The notes below the pieces were generated by a model, which made no database searches, was not told the origin of the DNA, and was given only the letters and a program-made list of their open reading frames with translations. A stretch of 41,091 nucleotides of DNA from Nitrospirota bacterium (lineage in GTDB: Bacteria; Nitrospirota; Thermodesulfovibrionia; UBA6902; DSMQ01), in assembly GCA_016208855.1 (NCBI GenBank), contig JACQXF010000143.1, forward strand, positions 1 to 41,091, in the 5' to 3' direction. The position numbers were made by a program, and so were the translations under genes. Of the stretch, positions 24,484 through 32,533 are shown in pieces (the stretch's first letter is position 1; each line of letters opens with the position of its first letter).

Positions 24484-25443
24484 ATGCTGAATACAGGAGA
24501 CAGGATACAGAATGCAGAATTTAGGATCGATAAAGATTATGCCTTATATTTATCAACTCTTAAACCGCCTGAGGTTTTTGAGGTTTTTGCCTTATCTAAT
24601 AAGGTTAAAAATAGATTCAGGGGCAATAAAGTTGACCTCTGCTCCATAGTCAGCGCCAAATCAGGCGCTTGCCCGGAGGACTGTTCTTTCTGTGCACAGT
24701 CATCATATAGTGATACAGGTGTTAACGCTTACCCCCTGCTTGATAAGGAAAAAATCATGAAGGCAGCGCAATCTGCAAAAGAGAATATGGCAAGGAGGTT
24801 CTGCATAGTCACAAGCGGGAAGGCCCCTTCTGAGCATGAGCTGGATACAATATGCGGATTTATCTCTGGCATAAAAAGTTTAGGGCTTTTGCCTTGCGCA
24901 ACATTGGGGTTACTTACAGAGCGGCAGCTTAAGAAGCTGAAGGAGGCAGGGCTTAACAGGTATCACCATAATCTTGAGACATCAGAGGCATTTTTCAGCG
25001 AAATATGCACCACCCATACATATAAGGAAAAACTTAAGACAATTGATGCTGCGAAATCCCTGGGGCTCTCTGTATGCAGCGGGGGTATTTTTGGCCTCGG
25101 TGAGACATGGGAAGACAGGATTGACATGGCATTTGCGTTAAAAGGCATCGGGGTTGATTCTGTGCCTCTAAACTTTTTTACTCCAATAAAAGGTACGCCG
25201 CTTGAAGATAGAAACATGCTAAGCCCGATAGAGGCGCTTAAGATAATAGCCATATACAGGCTTATACTTTTAGAGGGTGAAATCAGAGTCTGCGGCGGCA
25301 GGCCTGCTACTTTAAGGGAGCTTCATCCTTATATTTTTTTAGCCGGGGCAGACGGCCTGCTTATAGGCAATTATTTAACAATACCCGGCAGAGAGCCTGT
25401 GCAGGACCTTCAGATGATTAAAGACCTGGGGCTTGAGGTATGA
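24484..25443 (+). CDS. bioB: Biotin synthase
   Basis: 319 residues. Radical SAM enzyme inserting sulfur into dethiobiotin. The [4Fe-4S] motif is C63-x3-C67-x2-C70 (CPEDCSFC). The sacrificial [2Fe-2S] ligands are C107, C138, C198 and R268. The first ~15 residues are encoded by a 7-bp tandem repeat (24493-24527), so the N-terminus before DKDYALYL is a non-conserved extension. The next gene, bioW, overlaps by 4 bp. bioF, bioA and bioD are not in the window. Confidence 0.95.
   Translation: MLNTGDRIQNAEFRIDKDYALYLSTLKPPEVFEVFALSNKVKNRFRGNKVDLCSIVSAKSGACPEDCSFCAQSSYSDTGVNAYPLLDKEKIMKAAQSAKENMARRFCIVTSGKAPSEHELDTICGFISGIKSLGLLPCATLGLLTERQLKKLKEAGLNRYHHNLETSEAFFSEICTTHTYKEKLKTIDAAKSLGLSVCSGGIFGLGETWEDRIDMAFALKGIGVDSVPLNFFTPIKGTPLEDRNMLSPIEALKIIAIYRLILLEGEIRVCGGRPATLRELHPYIFLAGADGLLIGNYLTIPGREPVQDLQMIKDLGLEV
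24493..24527 (+). repeat. 7-bp tandem repeat inside bioB
   Basis: Five heptamers in register: ACAGGAG, ACAGGAT, ACAGAAT, GCAGAAT, TTAGGAT. They start six bases after the bioB start codon and are translated. Confidence 0.75.
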
Positions 25444-26228
25444 AGAGATTTTTCAGCATAAGAATGAGAGCCTCAAAAGCGGGGCTTCATATATCAGGGG
25501 CAGAAGGCGTATATGATGAAAGAGATATTACCTCTGTAGTGCAGAAATATAGTGAAAGGGCGATGTTTCATGAGAAAGGCAAGCCCGATGAGGTACACCT
25601 AACCATTGAGGAGTTAAAGGAGAGGCCTTTAAAAATATCCTCTTTACCGCTTTGCACATTAAATACCAGAAACCCTCAGGCTGCAAAGAAGGCGGCTATC
25701 AAGGTGCTTAATTCCGTTGGCATTACAGAGAGGGCAATTGAAGAGGCATTCAAATCCATTGATGTCGGCATTACCATGCGCGGGGCAATGCTTATAGATA
25801 TAGAGGGTGTAAGGCTTGAGCCCGACTTGCTTAGGGGTGTGAGGGTTTCAAGGATGGGGATAACAGAGAGTGCAGCCGCTATTTTGTCAAAAAACCTGAA
25901 AGGGTCCGGCATAAATATTGATACAGCTAAAGAGGCATTGATATTGGCCAGCAAGGTAAGTAACTATCCTATGATTTTGGGTGAGCTTTGTATATCTGAT
26001 GACCCCGGCTATACCACAGGATATATTGCAAGCCGCGCCTTTGGTTATATAAGGCTTCCGCATATCAAAAAGCATGGTATCCCACATGGCGGCAGGGCAT
26101 TTTTTATTACAGGCGGAGAGCTAAAGGGACTGATTGAATATTTGCAAAAAACGCCAGTGCTGATAAGCAGGGTCAGGCACTGTCGGGGAGTCGTAAAAAT
26201 AGAGGAAGTTCTTCATAAGAAGAGATGA
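25440..26228 (+). CDS. bioW: 6-carboxyhexanoate-CoA ligase (pimeloyl-CoA synthetase)
   Basis: 262 residues, the usual BioW length. Activates pimelate to pimeloyl-CoA with ATP for biotin synthesis. Family landmarks are the N-terminal IRMRASKAGLHISGAEGVY, the RGVRVSRMGI segment and the C-terminal IPHGGRAFFITGG. It is translationally coupled to bioB upstream and to the lipid kinase downstream (4-bp overlaps). This points to a pimelate-dependent route rather than BioC/BioH. Confidence 0.9.
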   Translation: MKRFFSIRMRASKAGLHISGAEGVYDERDITSVVQKYSERAMFHEKGKPDEVHLTIEELKERPLKISSLPLCTLNTRNPQAAKKAAIKVLNSVGITERAIEEAFKSIDVGITMRGAMLIDIEGVRLEPDLLRGVRVSRMGITESAAAILSKNLKGSGINIDTAKEALILASKVSNYPMILGELCISDDPGYTTGYIASRAFGYIRLPHIKKHGIPHGGRAFFITGGELKGLIEYLQKTPVLISRVRHCRGVVKIEEVLHKKR

Positions 26229-27124
26229 GCGCTCCAGAACTTAATATCTTCCTTATAGCTAACCCTATTTCCGGAGGAGGCGCACTCAGGGCAATAGAAA
26301 AGGCAGAGAGTCTTATTAAGAAAAAAGGGTTCAATGTAAGCCTAAGGCTTACATTGAAAAAGGGAGACGCAGAGAGATTTGTAAGGGAAATCTCAAATCT
26401 CAAATCTCAAATCTCAAATCTGAGAATAGTCATAGCAAGCGGCGACGGGACTATTAACGAGGTTATAAACGGCTTGCTTTCATCTCCAAACGGCAGGGAC
26501 ATTCCCATAGCGCTGATTCCTTCAGGGGTGACAAATGTTTTGGCAAAGGAACTCAGTATTCCTGAGGATGTAGAAAAGGCTGTTGAGATGGCCCTCACCG
26601 GCGCACCTAAAAAAGTCTCTCTCGGAATGATTAATAACAGATATTTTGCAACAATGGCAGGCATAGGATTTGACGGTGAGGCGGTTTTCATGCTTAATGA
26701 GAGGATAAAAAAAATATCAGGTAAGGGTTCGCATATAATTGCAGGCCTTAACTGCCTTAGGAAGTATAACCCTCCGCTCATTGAAGTAAAAACACCAAAA
26801 GGGGTTTTTACAGGATATACTGCAATCATAGGCAAGGCGGCCTGTTACGGCGGGTATTTTAAAGTAACACCTATGGCGTCCCTCACTGACCCGTCGCTTG
26901 ATTTATGTCTCTTTAAAGGCAGAACAAGAAGAGACTTACTCAGGTTTGTAATTGGTGTTATCAGAAAAAAACACTTGAGCTTCCTTGATCTCTTTTACGG
27001 AAAATTTCCATGGCTTGAAATAACATCGCGCGGCGCTGTTCATGTGCAGATAGACGGGGATTACTTTGGAACGCTGCCTGTGAAAATGGAAGTGGCTAAA
27101 GATGCTCTGAGTATTATATGGTGA
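26225..27124 (+). CDS. Diacylglycerol/lipid kinase (YegS/DagK family)
   Basis: 299 residues. Predicted to phosphorylate diacylglycerol or a related lipid. The N-terminal FLIANPISGGG, the nucleotide loop SGDGTINEVINGL (the usual GGDGT reads SGDGT, residues 72-76), and IPSGVTNVLAKEL are present. Residues ~56-67 are encoded by a perfect heptamer array (26389-26423) that gives the repeated ISNLKSQ peptide, and a 29-nt palindrome lies just upstream. The reading frame stays open. It is last in the acyP-bioB-bioW unit; a link to biotin is not obvious. Confidence 0.9.
   Translation: MSAPELNIFLIANPISGGGALRAIEKAESLIKKKGFNVSLRLTLKKGDAERFVREISNLKSQISNLRIVIASGDGTINEVINGLLSSPNGRDIPIALIPSGVTNVLAKELSIPEDVEKAVEMALTGAPKKVSLGMINNRYFATMAGIGFDGEAVFMLNERIKKISGKGSHIIAGLNCLRKYNPPLIEVKTPKGVFTGYTAIIGKAACYGGYFKVTPMASLTDPSLDLCLFKGRTRRDLLRFVIGVIRKKHLSFLDLFYGKFPWLEITSRGAVHVQIDGDYFGTLPVKMEVAKDALSIIW
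26330..26358. repeat. 29-nt perfect palindrome inside the lipid kinase gene
   Basis: TTCAATGTAAGCCT, a single central A, then AGGCTTACATTGAA: 14-bp perfect arms. It encodes part of FNVSLRLTLKK. As RNA it would need to open a few central pairs to form a loop; as DNA it could be a symmetric protein-binding site. Confidence 0.8.
26389..26423 (+). repeat. 7-bp tandem repeat inside the lipid kinase gene
   Basis: Four exact AATCTCA units and one AATCTGA, translated as a repeated ISNLKSQ peptide just before the nucleotide-binding loop. It is the most perfect array in the window. Confidence 0.85.
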
Positions 27125-27148
27125 AAAGGTTAACTATCTCATAAAATG

Positions 27149-27224
27149 ACAGAATTCAGAATACAGGATACGGTAGCCAGAATAAAGATTTATGCTGACT
27201 ACTGAATCCTGTATTCTGTATTCT
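27149..27224 (+). repeat. Heptamer repeats forming an inverted pair
   Basis: Heptamers such as CAGAATT, CAGAATA and CAGGATA on the left, and ATCCTGT, ATTCTGT on the right. They form a perfect 12-bp inverted repeat (27158-27169 with 27206-27217) within a longer imperfect stem. It fills the gap between the lipid kinase and the glycosyltransferase, ending ~14 nt before the latter's ATG. Confidence 0.75.
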
Positions 27225-27238
27225 ATAGTTTAGTCGGC

Positions 27239-29188
27239 ATGACTATTTTCAACATTGCCTCTTACATACTTATAAATAGCCTCCTGTTTTCTTCATGGCA
27301 TATCTTCCTCTTTAGAAAGAGGAGCCGCTTATCATTTGTTGACAGATTAACAGGCTCTTTTGTGCTTGGATTAGCGCAGATAATAGCAACAGAGATGCTT
27401 TTAGGAGCATTGTTTAAGAGGCTTTATGCAATGCCTCTTTTTTTATTGAATTTCTTTATATCTATAAGCATGCTTGTGTTTGTAAGCCTGCAAAACGGCA
27501 TTCTGAAAGATAGCTATACTGAGGTTAAGGATGAAGCAACACGATTCTTAAATTTAATAAAGGCTGATTTTATCCTTCTCTGTATTTTTGGATTTTTTGT
27601 TATATCCATCTTATGGATGATATTTTTGGGATACCTTTTCCCTTCATATACATGGGATGCACTTTGGTATCACCTGCCTATAATAGGGTATATAATGCAG
27701 GGCGGCGCTATTCAGGAAAATCCAACGCCGTCGCTTATTGACTTATTCATTAATATTTTTCCTAAAAATATGGAGCTTTTTTTTCTATGGAATACGATAT
27801 TTCTTGAAAGCGACATAATATCAGACCTGAGCCAGCTTCTCTTTGCAATAGCAGGTGTGCTTGCTGTGTACAGCATTTCAATTAAGATAAAGATAAAAGA
27901 AGAGTATGCACTTTATTCCTCCCTGCTTTTTTTCTTTACGCCAATAATAACACTTCAGTCCACAACAAACTATATAGATGTGGCTATATCCTCGCTGTTT
28001 CTTATAGCTGTTAACTTTCTGATGTATGACAAAACTGCAAATAGCAGAACCGTAACTCTGCTTTTAGGTTTAACCACCGGAATACTCTTTGGTTCAAAAG
28101 GTTCAGGCCCTTTATTTGTAGGGGTGCTTTCATTTGCTGTAATTGCGAGAGAGGCGATAAGACGGCTAAGCATATTTAATGTTATGCCGTCTGATTATAA
28201 AGTGCGGGGCGTTGGTTTTTATATGAAATATTTTTTAGCCCCTGCTGTCTTGATGGGCGGCTACTGGTATGTAAAGAACTGGCTTCTGTACGGCAACCCT
28301 GTCTATCCGATGGAGGTCTCTTTTTTGGGTGTTAAACTCTTTAAAGGTTTATTCGGCGGAATAATAGACCCTGAGCCGAATGTTTTTAATAGTCTTTCCT
28401 CCATAGGCAAACTCATCTATGTATGGCAGGAGAAGGTTCAGTACTATCTTTATGACTCAAGACTTAGCGGGTTTGGCCCTATGTGGTTTATATTATTTCT
28501 GCCTGCAATAATATTCTTTCTTTTTTATGCCTTAAAAAATAAAAGACATGACTTTTTATTTTTTGGCGTGCTCCTTACAGCCACATTTATTATTCATCTG
28601 AGGAACTGGAATACAAGGTATGTTATCTTTATAGTCGCATTAGGCGCTGTCTCTTTTGGGTTTGTGATTGACTATCTTGGCAAAAAGGGCAGGGCAATAA
28701 ATATCCTTGCGCTTTTACTTGTGGTTTATACTTTTTTTGCCTCAATATCCCCCTGCATTACACCTGAAAAGATCAAAGAGTTTATAAACCTGCCTATGAA
28801 AGAGCGGACAATCGCAAGGCATGCCCCGTTTAATATAGATCTGCAGTCACGGCAGGAATACGGCTACTGGATATGGATAAGCAGAAATATAGTAAAAGGT
28901 GATACACTGGCATATACGTTTGAACCTTTATTCCTTTCCCCCTTATGGAATAATGGATTTACAAGCAGGATAGTATATATAAAGTCAGAGAATTATAATA
29001 AATGGCAAAAGGAACTTAGGAAAAACAATGTCACTTATGCACTGGTCAGGGTGAACTCTGCAGAGGAGAAATGGATTGGGAATGCAGGGAAGATGGCCGG
29101 GAAGTTTTGGTGGTTTGGCGGCGTGAAAGAGAAGTTTAAGGTTGTATATTCTGATAAAAATTATAAGATAGTGAAGGTTCTGAAATGA
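27239..29188 (+). CDS. GT-C family membrane glycosyltransferase (PMT/ArnT-like)
   Basis: 649 residues with about ten or more hydrophobic segments and a C-terminal soluble part. The first large loop has YTWDALWYHLP, the kind of acidic motif used by GT-C enzymes that transfer sugars from polyprenyl-phosphate donors. Acceptor and sugar cannot be read from sequence. It is coupled by 4 bp to a 52-aa membrane protein and then a DPM1-like GT2, which could make the lipid-linked sugar donor. No Shine-Dalgarno is visible before the ATG. Confidence 0.75.
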   Translation: MTIFNIASYILINSLLFSSWHIFLFRKRSRLSFVDRLTGSFVLGLAQIIATEMLLGALFKRLYAMPLFLLNFFISISMLVFVSLQNGILKDSYTEVKDEATRFLNLIKADFILLCIFGFFVISILWMIFLGYLFPSYTWDALWYHLPIIGYIMQGGAIQENPTPSLIDLFINIFPKNMELFFLWNTIFLESDIISDLSQLLFAIAGVLAVYSISIKIKIKEEYALYSSLLFFFTPIITLQSTTNYIDVAISSLFLIAVNFLMYDKTANSRTVTLLLGLTTGILFGSKGSGPLFVGVLSFAVIAREAIRRLSIFNVMPSDYKVRGVGFYMKYFLAPAVLMGGYWYVKNWLLYGNPVYPMEVSFLGVKLFKGLFGGIIDPEPNVFNSLSSIGKLIYVWQEKVQYYLYDSRLSGFGPMWFILFLPAIIFFLFYALKNKRHDFLFFGVLLTATFIIHLRNWNTRYVIFIVALGAVSFGFVIDYLGKKGRAINILALLLVVYTFFASISPCITPEKIKEFINLPMKERTIARHAPFNIDLQSRQEYGYWIWISRNIVKGDTLAYTFEPLFLSPLWNNGFTSRIVYIKSENYNKWQKELRKNNVTYALVRVNSAEEKWIGNAGKMAGKFWWFGGVKEKFKVVYSDKNYKIVKVLK

Positions 29189-29343
29189 ACGAAGAACGCA
29201 CTAAACACATTGTATTTATTTTCTATATACTGAGTGTGCTGATACTCGGTCTAATTTACTTCTCCGTACCGGAGAGGAAAGTATTCATTGGAAACGTAAT
29301 AAAGTGGTGGAGTGATTTATGGGATATCATGATAAAGAAGTAG
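29185..29343 (+). CDS. 52-aa single-pass membrane microprotein
   Basis: The ATG overlaps the stop of the glycosyltransferase (ATGA) and the end overlaps the GT2 start by 25 nt, a tight coupling that favours a real gene. Charged N-terminus MNEERTKH, one transmembrane helix (IVFIFYILSVLILGLIYF), then a short amphipathic tail with WWSDLW and two C-terminal lysines. Family not recognised. It may link the GT-C and GT2 enzymes in the membrane (inference). Confidence 0.65.
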   Translation: MNEERTKHIVFIFYILSVLILGLIYFSVPERKVFIGNVIKWWSDLWDIMIKK

Positions 29344-30029
29344 TAGTTATAATTCCCGCATTAAATGAAGAAAAGGCGCTGCCCTTTGTCATAGCAGATA
29401 TACCTGAAGACGCAGTGGATGAAGTAGTTGTGGTTGACAATGGCAGTATTGACATGACGCCTTCTGTAGCCCTTGAAAATGGCGCTACCGTGCTAAAGGA
29501 GGAAAGAAAAGGATATGGCTATGCCTGCCTTAAGGGTATAGAGTATGCAACGCAGAGAAGCCCTGACATAGTTGTCTTTCTTGACGGCGACCACAGCGAT
29601 TATCCTGAGGAGATTGAGTCTTTGCTTAAGCCTATTGTGGAAGACGGCTATGATATGGTGCTTGGCTCAAGGCTTATGGGCAGCCGTGAGAAGGGGTCAA
29701 TGACTCCTCAGTCTTTTTATGGTAATAGATTTGGTACGTTTTTAATAAAACTGCTTTTTGGCTTTTCATATACTGATTTTGGCCCCTTTAGGGCCATTAA
29801 ATTTGACAAACTAATTAGCCTTAATATGCAGGATAAAACATATGGCTGGACAGTGGAGATGCAGCTTAGGGCAGTGAGAAGAGGGTATAAAATTAAGGAG
29901 GTGCCTGTCAGTTACAGGATGCGGATTGGCAGGTCAAAGGTATCAGGGACAATAAAGGGCACTATAATGGCAAGTTATAAGATATTATTGACTATATTTA
30001 AGTATTGGCTTTTCATTCCGATAAAATAG
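29319..30029 (+). CDS. GT2 glycosyltransferase (DPM1/polyprenyl-phosphate type)
   Basis: 236 residues. GT-A fold with VVVIIPALNEE at the N-terminus, the DxD motif FLDGDHSD (D89/D91) and a C-terminal GRSKVSGTIKG segment typical of dolichol- or undecaprenyl-phosphate sugar transferases. The hydrophobic end (YKILLTIFKYWLF) may anchor it to the membrane. GGAG lies upstream of the ATG. It probably supplies a polyprenyl-P-sugar to the neighbouring GT-C enzyme. Confidence 0.85.
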   Translation: MGYHDKEVVVIIPALNEEKALPFVIADIPEDAVDEVVVVDNGSIDMTPSVALENGATVLKEERKGYGYACLKGIEYATQRSPDIVVFLDGDHSDYPEEIESLLKPIVEDGYDMVLGSRLMGSREKGSMTPQSFYGNRFGTFLIKLLFGFSYTDFGPFRAIKFDKLISLNMQDKTYGWTVEMQLRAVRRGYKIKEVPVSYRMRIGRSKVSGTIKGTIMASYKILLTIFKYWLFIPIK

Positions 30030-30060
30030 TAATATATAAACATACTATTCAGTAAAGTGC

Positions 30061-30090
30061 TTGACACTAAATCTGCATAAAGCGTAAAAT
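30061..30090 (+). promoter_or_regulatory. Sigma-70 promoter of the radical SAM/ArsM operon
   Basis: TTGACA (30061-30066), an 18-bp spacer and TAAAAT (30085-30090), about 31 nt before the ATG, with GAGGAAA as the RBS. No ArsR-type palindrome stands out in this short region. Confidence 0.65.
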
Positions 30091-30121
30091 TCTTTTATAG
30101 AACAATGAGGAAAAACTAAGC

Positions 30122-32506
30122 ATGGCGAAGTCTTGTTGTGAACCGCGAGATACAAGAATTGAGTTGTATCAGCTTAATAAGTGGCAGACAAAAGAGTCTA
30201 ATTATAAGACGTTTAACCTTCAGGATGTCCTGTATTCTCCTCAATATATTAAAAAAGAAAAAGACGGGGTTTATCTCTTTATAGACCCTCAGTCGCCAAA
30301 CTGGCTCAGTACTAATAATACGGGCGCTGAGATCCTTGGTCTCTGTGACGGTAAACATACGGTTTCTGATATTTTGTCTTCTGTATCTGAAAAATACAGC
30401 GGCATTGACAAGGAACGTATCAAAAATGAAGCCATAGATTTTATCAATGCAGCAGGCACAGTTGAATTCATCTCTAATGTCCCTTTTAAAGAGACTCCAT
30501 ATCCCGGCAGGGGCAAGGTAATTGCTCCTGACAAGATGGACGAGCTTTGGATATACAATACCATGGCGTGTAATCTCAGGTGTAAGCACTGTCTTGTGGA
30601 TGCCGGCAAGGGGCTGCAGGATGAGCTGACAACAGAGGAAGTAAAGAAACTTGTAGATGATGGCATAGAGCTTGGGGTTAAGCGTTTTTATATTACAGGC
30701 GGAGAGCCTTTTATAAAGGACGGCATCTTTGAGCTTATCAGGTATATAACAAAGGAGAAAGACAGGGAATTAATTATTCAGACAAACGCAACATTGTTTG
30801 ACGATAAAAAGATATCAGCGCTAAAAGAGATTAACAGCCCCAAACTAACCCTCCAGATAAGCCTTGAGGGGCCCAATGCAGAGATACATGACACCCTCCG
30901 CGGTGAAGGCAGCTTTGATAAGGCAGTGGAAGGAATAAAGAGGCTTATTGAAATTGGCATTGTCCCTGTTGTTGCAACAGCAATAAATAAGTTTAATGAA
31001 GCTCATATATTAGAGACCTCCCGTTTTGTTTCAAGCCTTGGCGTGCAGACCCACCATATACTCTGGATGCATACCAGGGGAAGAGGGGCTGACAATACGG
31101 AAGAACTGTTTGTCCCTGCAGATAATGTCTCAGGGATAATGCAAGACATGCGGAACCTGTATAAAGAGGGAGAAATAATCGTTGACAACGAGGAGTCCCT
31201 CAAGGTTAGGCTTAAGGTTAAAAGGGGCAGAAAGACGGACCTCTGCAATAATTGTTTTGAAAAGCTCTCTGTAGGCTCAGACGGACATGTATATCCTTGT
31301 CAGTCTTTTGCAGGAGATACAAGGTTTGATGCCGGCTCTGTAAGAGAGAAGCCTTTAAAAGAGATATGGTTTAAGTCAAAGGGCATGACAGATTTCAGGA
31401 ACCACAGCGTTGAGCATAAAGAGGGCTGTAAGTCATGCTATCTTAAGTTTTTCTGCGGCGGCGGATGCACTGCGCAAAGTTTTTATGCCAGTGAAGCAGA
31501 GACAGGGAAGGGCTCTACCATGGCCCAAGAGCCGTACTGTTTAACCTATAAGGATTTGTTTGAAAAAATCCTCTGGGATTTAGCAAAGGAAGGCGTACAT
31601 TCTACGGATTCAGGCAGCTATAGTACTCCATATGTCTATAATGCAATGGATGGAAAGCTCCCTCAGCATTTAGAGCCTGCTTATAAAACAGTTGATAAAG
31701 ATTTTGAGGTGGGAACCTACCACTGCTCTTGTGTAATGGCTATTGATGTTGAGGACGATGAGGCAGTGTGCAAGCCTGAAATAAAGGGTCAGATAACAAA
31801 GACTGTTAGGAAAAAGTTTTCCGTAGCAGCCCATAAACCAGAGGCAAATTACTACTGTCCGACAGGTTATGACCCTGAAGACCTGAAGCATATCCCCACA
31901 GATGTCCTTGAGGTGTCCTACGGATGCGGAAATCCCGCAGCTTTAGCAGAGCTTAAGGAGGGGTATACTGTTTTGGATTTAGGTTCAGGCGCGGGCATTG
32001 ACTGCTTTATTGCTGCAAAAAAGCTTGGGAAAAGCGGAAAAGTAATTGGCATAGACATGACAGATGAGATGATAGAGAAGGCAAGCAATGCTGCCATAAA
32101 GGTTGCAGAATCATTGGGATACGATATAGTTGAATTTAAAAAAGGTGAGCTGACGTCTTTACCTGTAGAGGATAGCTCTGTTGACCTCGTAATATCAAAC
32201 TGCGTTGTAAACCTTACAGAAGATAAGACCACTGTTATGAATGAGGTATTTAGGGTGCTGAAGCCAGGCGGCAGATTTGTCATATCTGACATAGTTTCTG
32301 ATAAGCCTGTTCCTGGCTATATGAAAAGAGATAGGGAGCTATGGGCAGCCTGCTTATCAGGGGCGCTGACAGACAAGAGATTTAAGGAGTCAGCAGATGA
32401 GGCAGGGCTTGCAAATGTAGAGCTAAAAAGGAACTACCTCTATAAGAGCGTAGAGTATATAAATTTCTACTCTGTTACACTGAAGGGTGAAAAACCTAAG
32501 AATTAG
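30122..32506 (+). CDS. PqqD-radical SAM/SPASM-ArsM-like methyltransferase fusion
   Basis: 794 residues. Order: N-terminal MAKSCCEPRD; PqqD-like peptide-binding domain (~40-115, NTGAEILGLCDGKHTVSDIL); radical SAM domain with C150-x3-C154-x2-C157 (CNLRCKHC) and ITGGEP; SPASM cysteines (~375-455, ending CKSCYLKFFCGGGC); a Cys-containing linker (HCSC, YYCPTG); and an arsenite-methyltransferase-like domain. In that last domain YGCGNP (C602), LDLGSGAGID, SNCVVNL (C694) and AACLSGAL (C744) match the As(III)-binding cysteines of ArsM. The C694-C744 spacing of 50 equals that of CmArsM C174-C224. It heads a two-gene operon with its own promoter. The product is unknown; an organoarsenical or a modified peptide are both possible. 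Confidence 0.85.
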   Translation: MAKSCCEPRDTRIELYQLNKWQTKESNYKTFNLQDVLYSPQYIKKEKDGVYLFIDPQSPNWLSTNNTGAEILGLCDGKHTVSDILSSVSEKYSGIDKERIKNEAIDFINAAGTVEFISNVPFKETPYPGRGKVIAPDKMDELWIYNTMACNLRCKHCLVDAGKGLQDELTTEEVKKLVDDGIELGVKRFYITGGEPFIKDGIFELIRYITKEKDRELIIQTNATLFDDKKISALKEINSPKLTLQISLEGPNAEIHDTLRGEGSFDKAVEGIKRLIEIGIVPVVATAINKFNEAHILETSRFVSSLGVQTHHILWMHTRGRGADNTEELFVPADNVSGIMQDMRNLYKEGEIIVDNEESLKVRLKVKRGRKTDLCNNCFEKLSVGSDGHVYPCQSFAGDTRFDAGSVREKPLKEIWFKSKGMTDFRNHSVEHKEGCKSCYLKFFCGGGCTAQSFYASEAETGKGSTMAQEPYCLTYKDLFEKILWDLAKEGVHSTDSGSYSTPYVYNAMDGKLPQHLEPAYKTVDKDFEVGTYHCSCVMAIDVEDDEAVCKPEIKGQITKTVRKKFSVAAHKPEANYYCPTGYDPEDLKHIPTDVLEVSYGCGNPAALAELKEGYTVLDLGSGAGIDCFIAAKKLGKSGKVIGIDMTDEMIEKASNAAIKVAESLGYDIVEFKKGELTSLPVEDSSVDLVISNCVVNLTEDKTTVMNEVFRVLKPGGRFVISDIVSDKPVPGYMKRDRELWAACLSGALTDKRFKESADEAGLANVELKRNYLYKSVEYINFYSVTLKGEKPKN

Positions 32507-32533
32507 GCGTTTTGAAGCTAAGGAGGAAATATT

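Noticed and set aside
26389..26423. CRISPR-like array
   Set aside because: Units are 7 bp and contiguous with no spacers. None of the repeat arrays in the window has CRISPR repeat/spacer dimensions.
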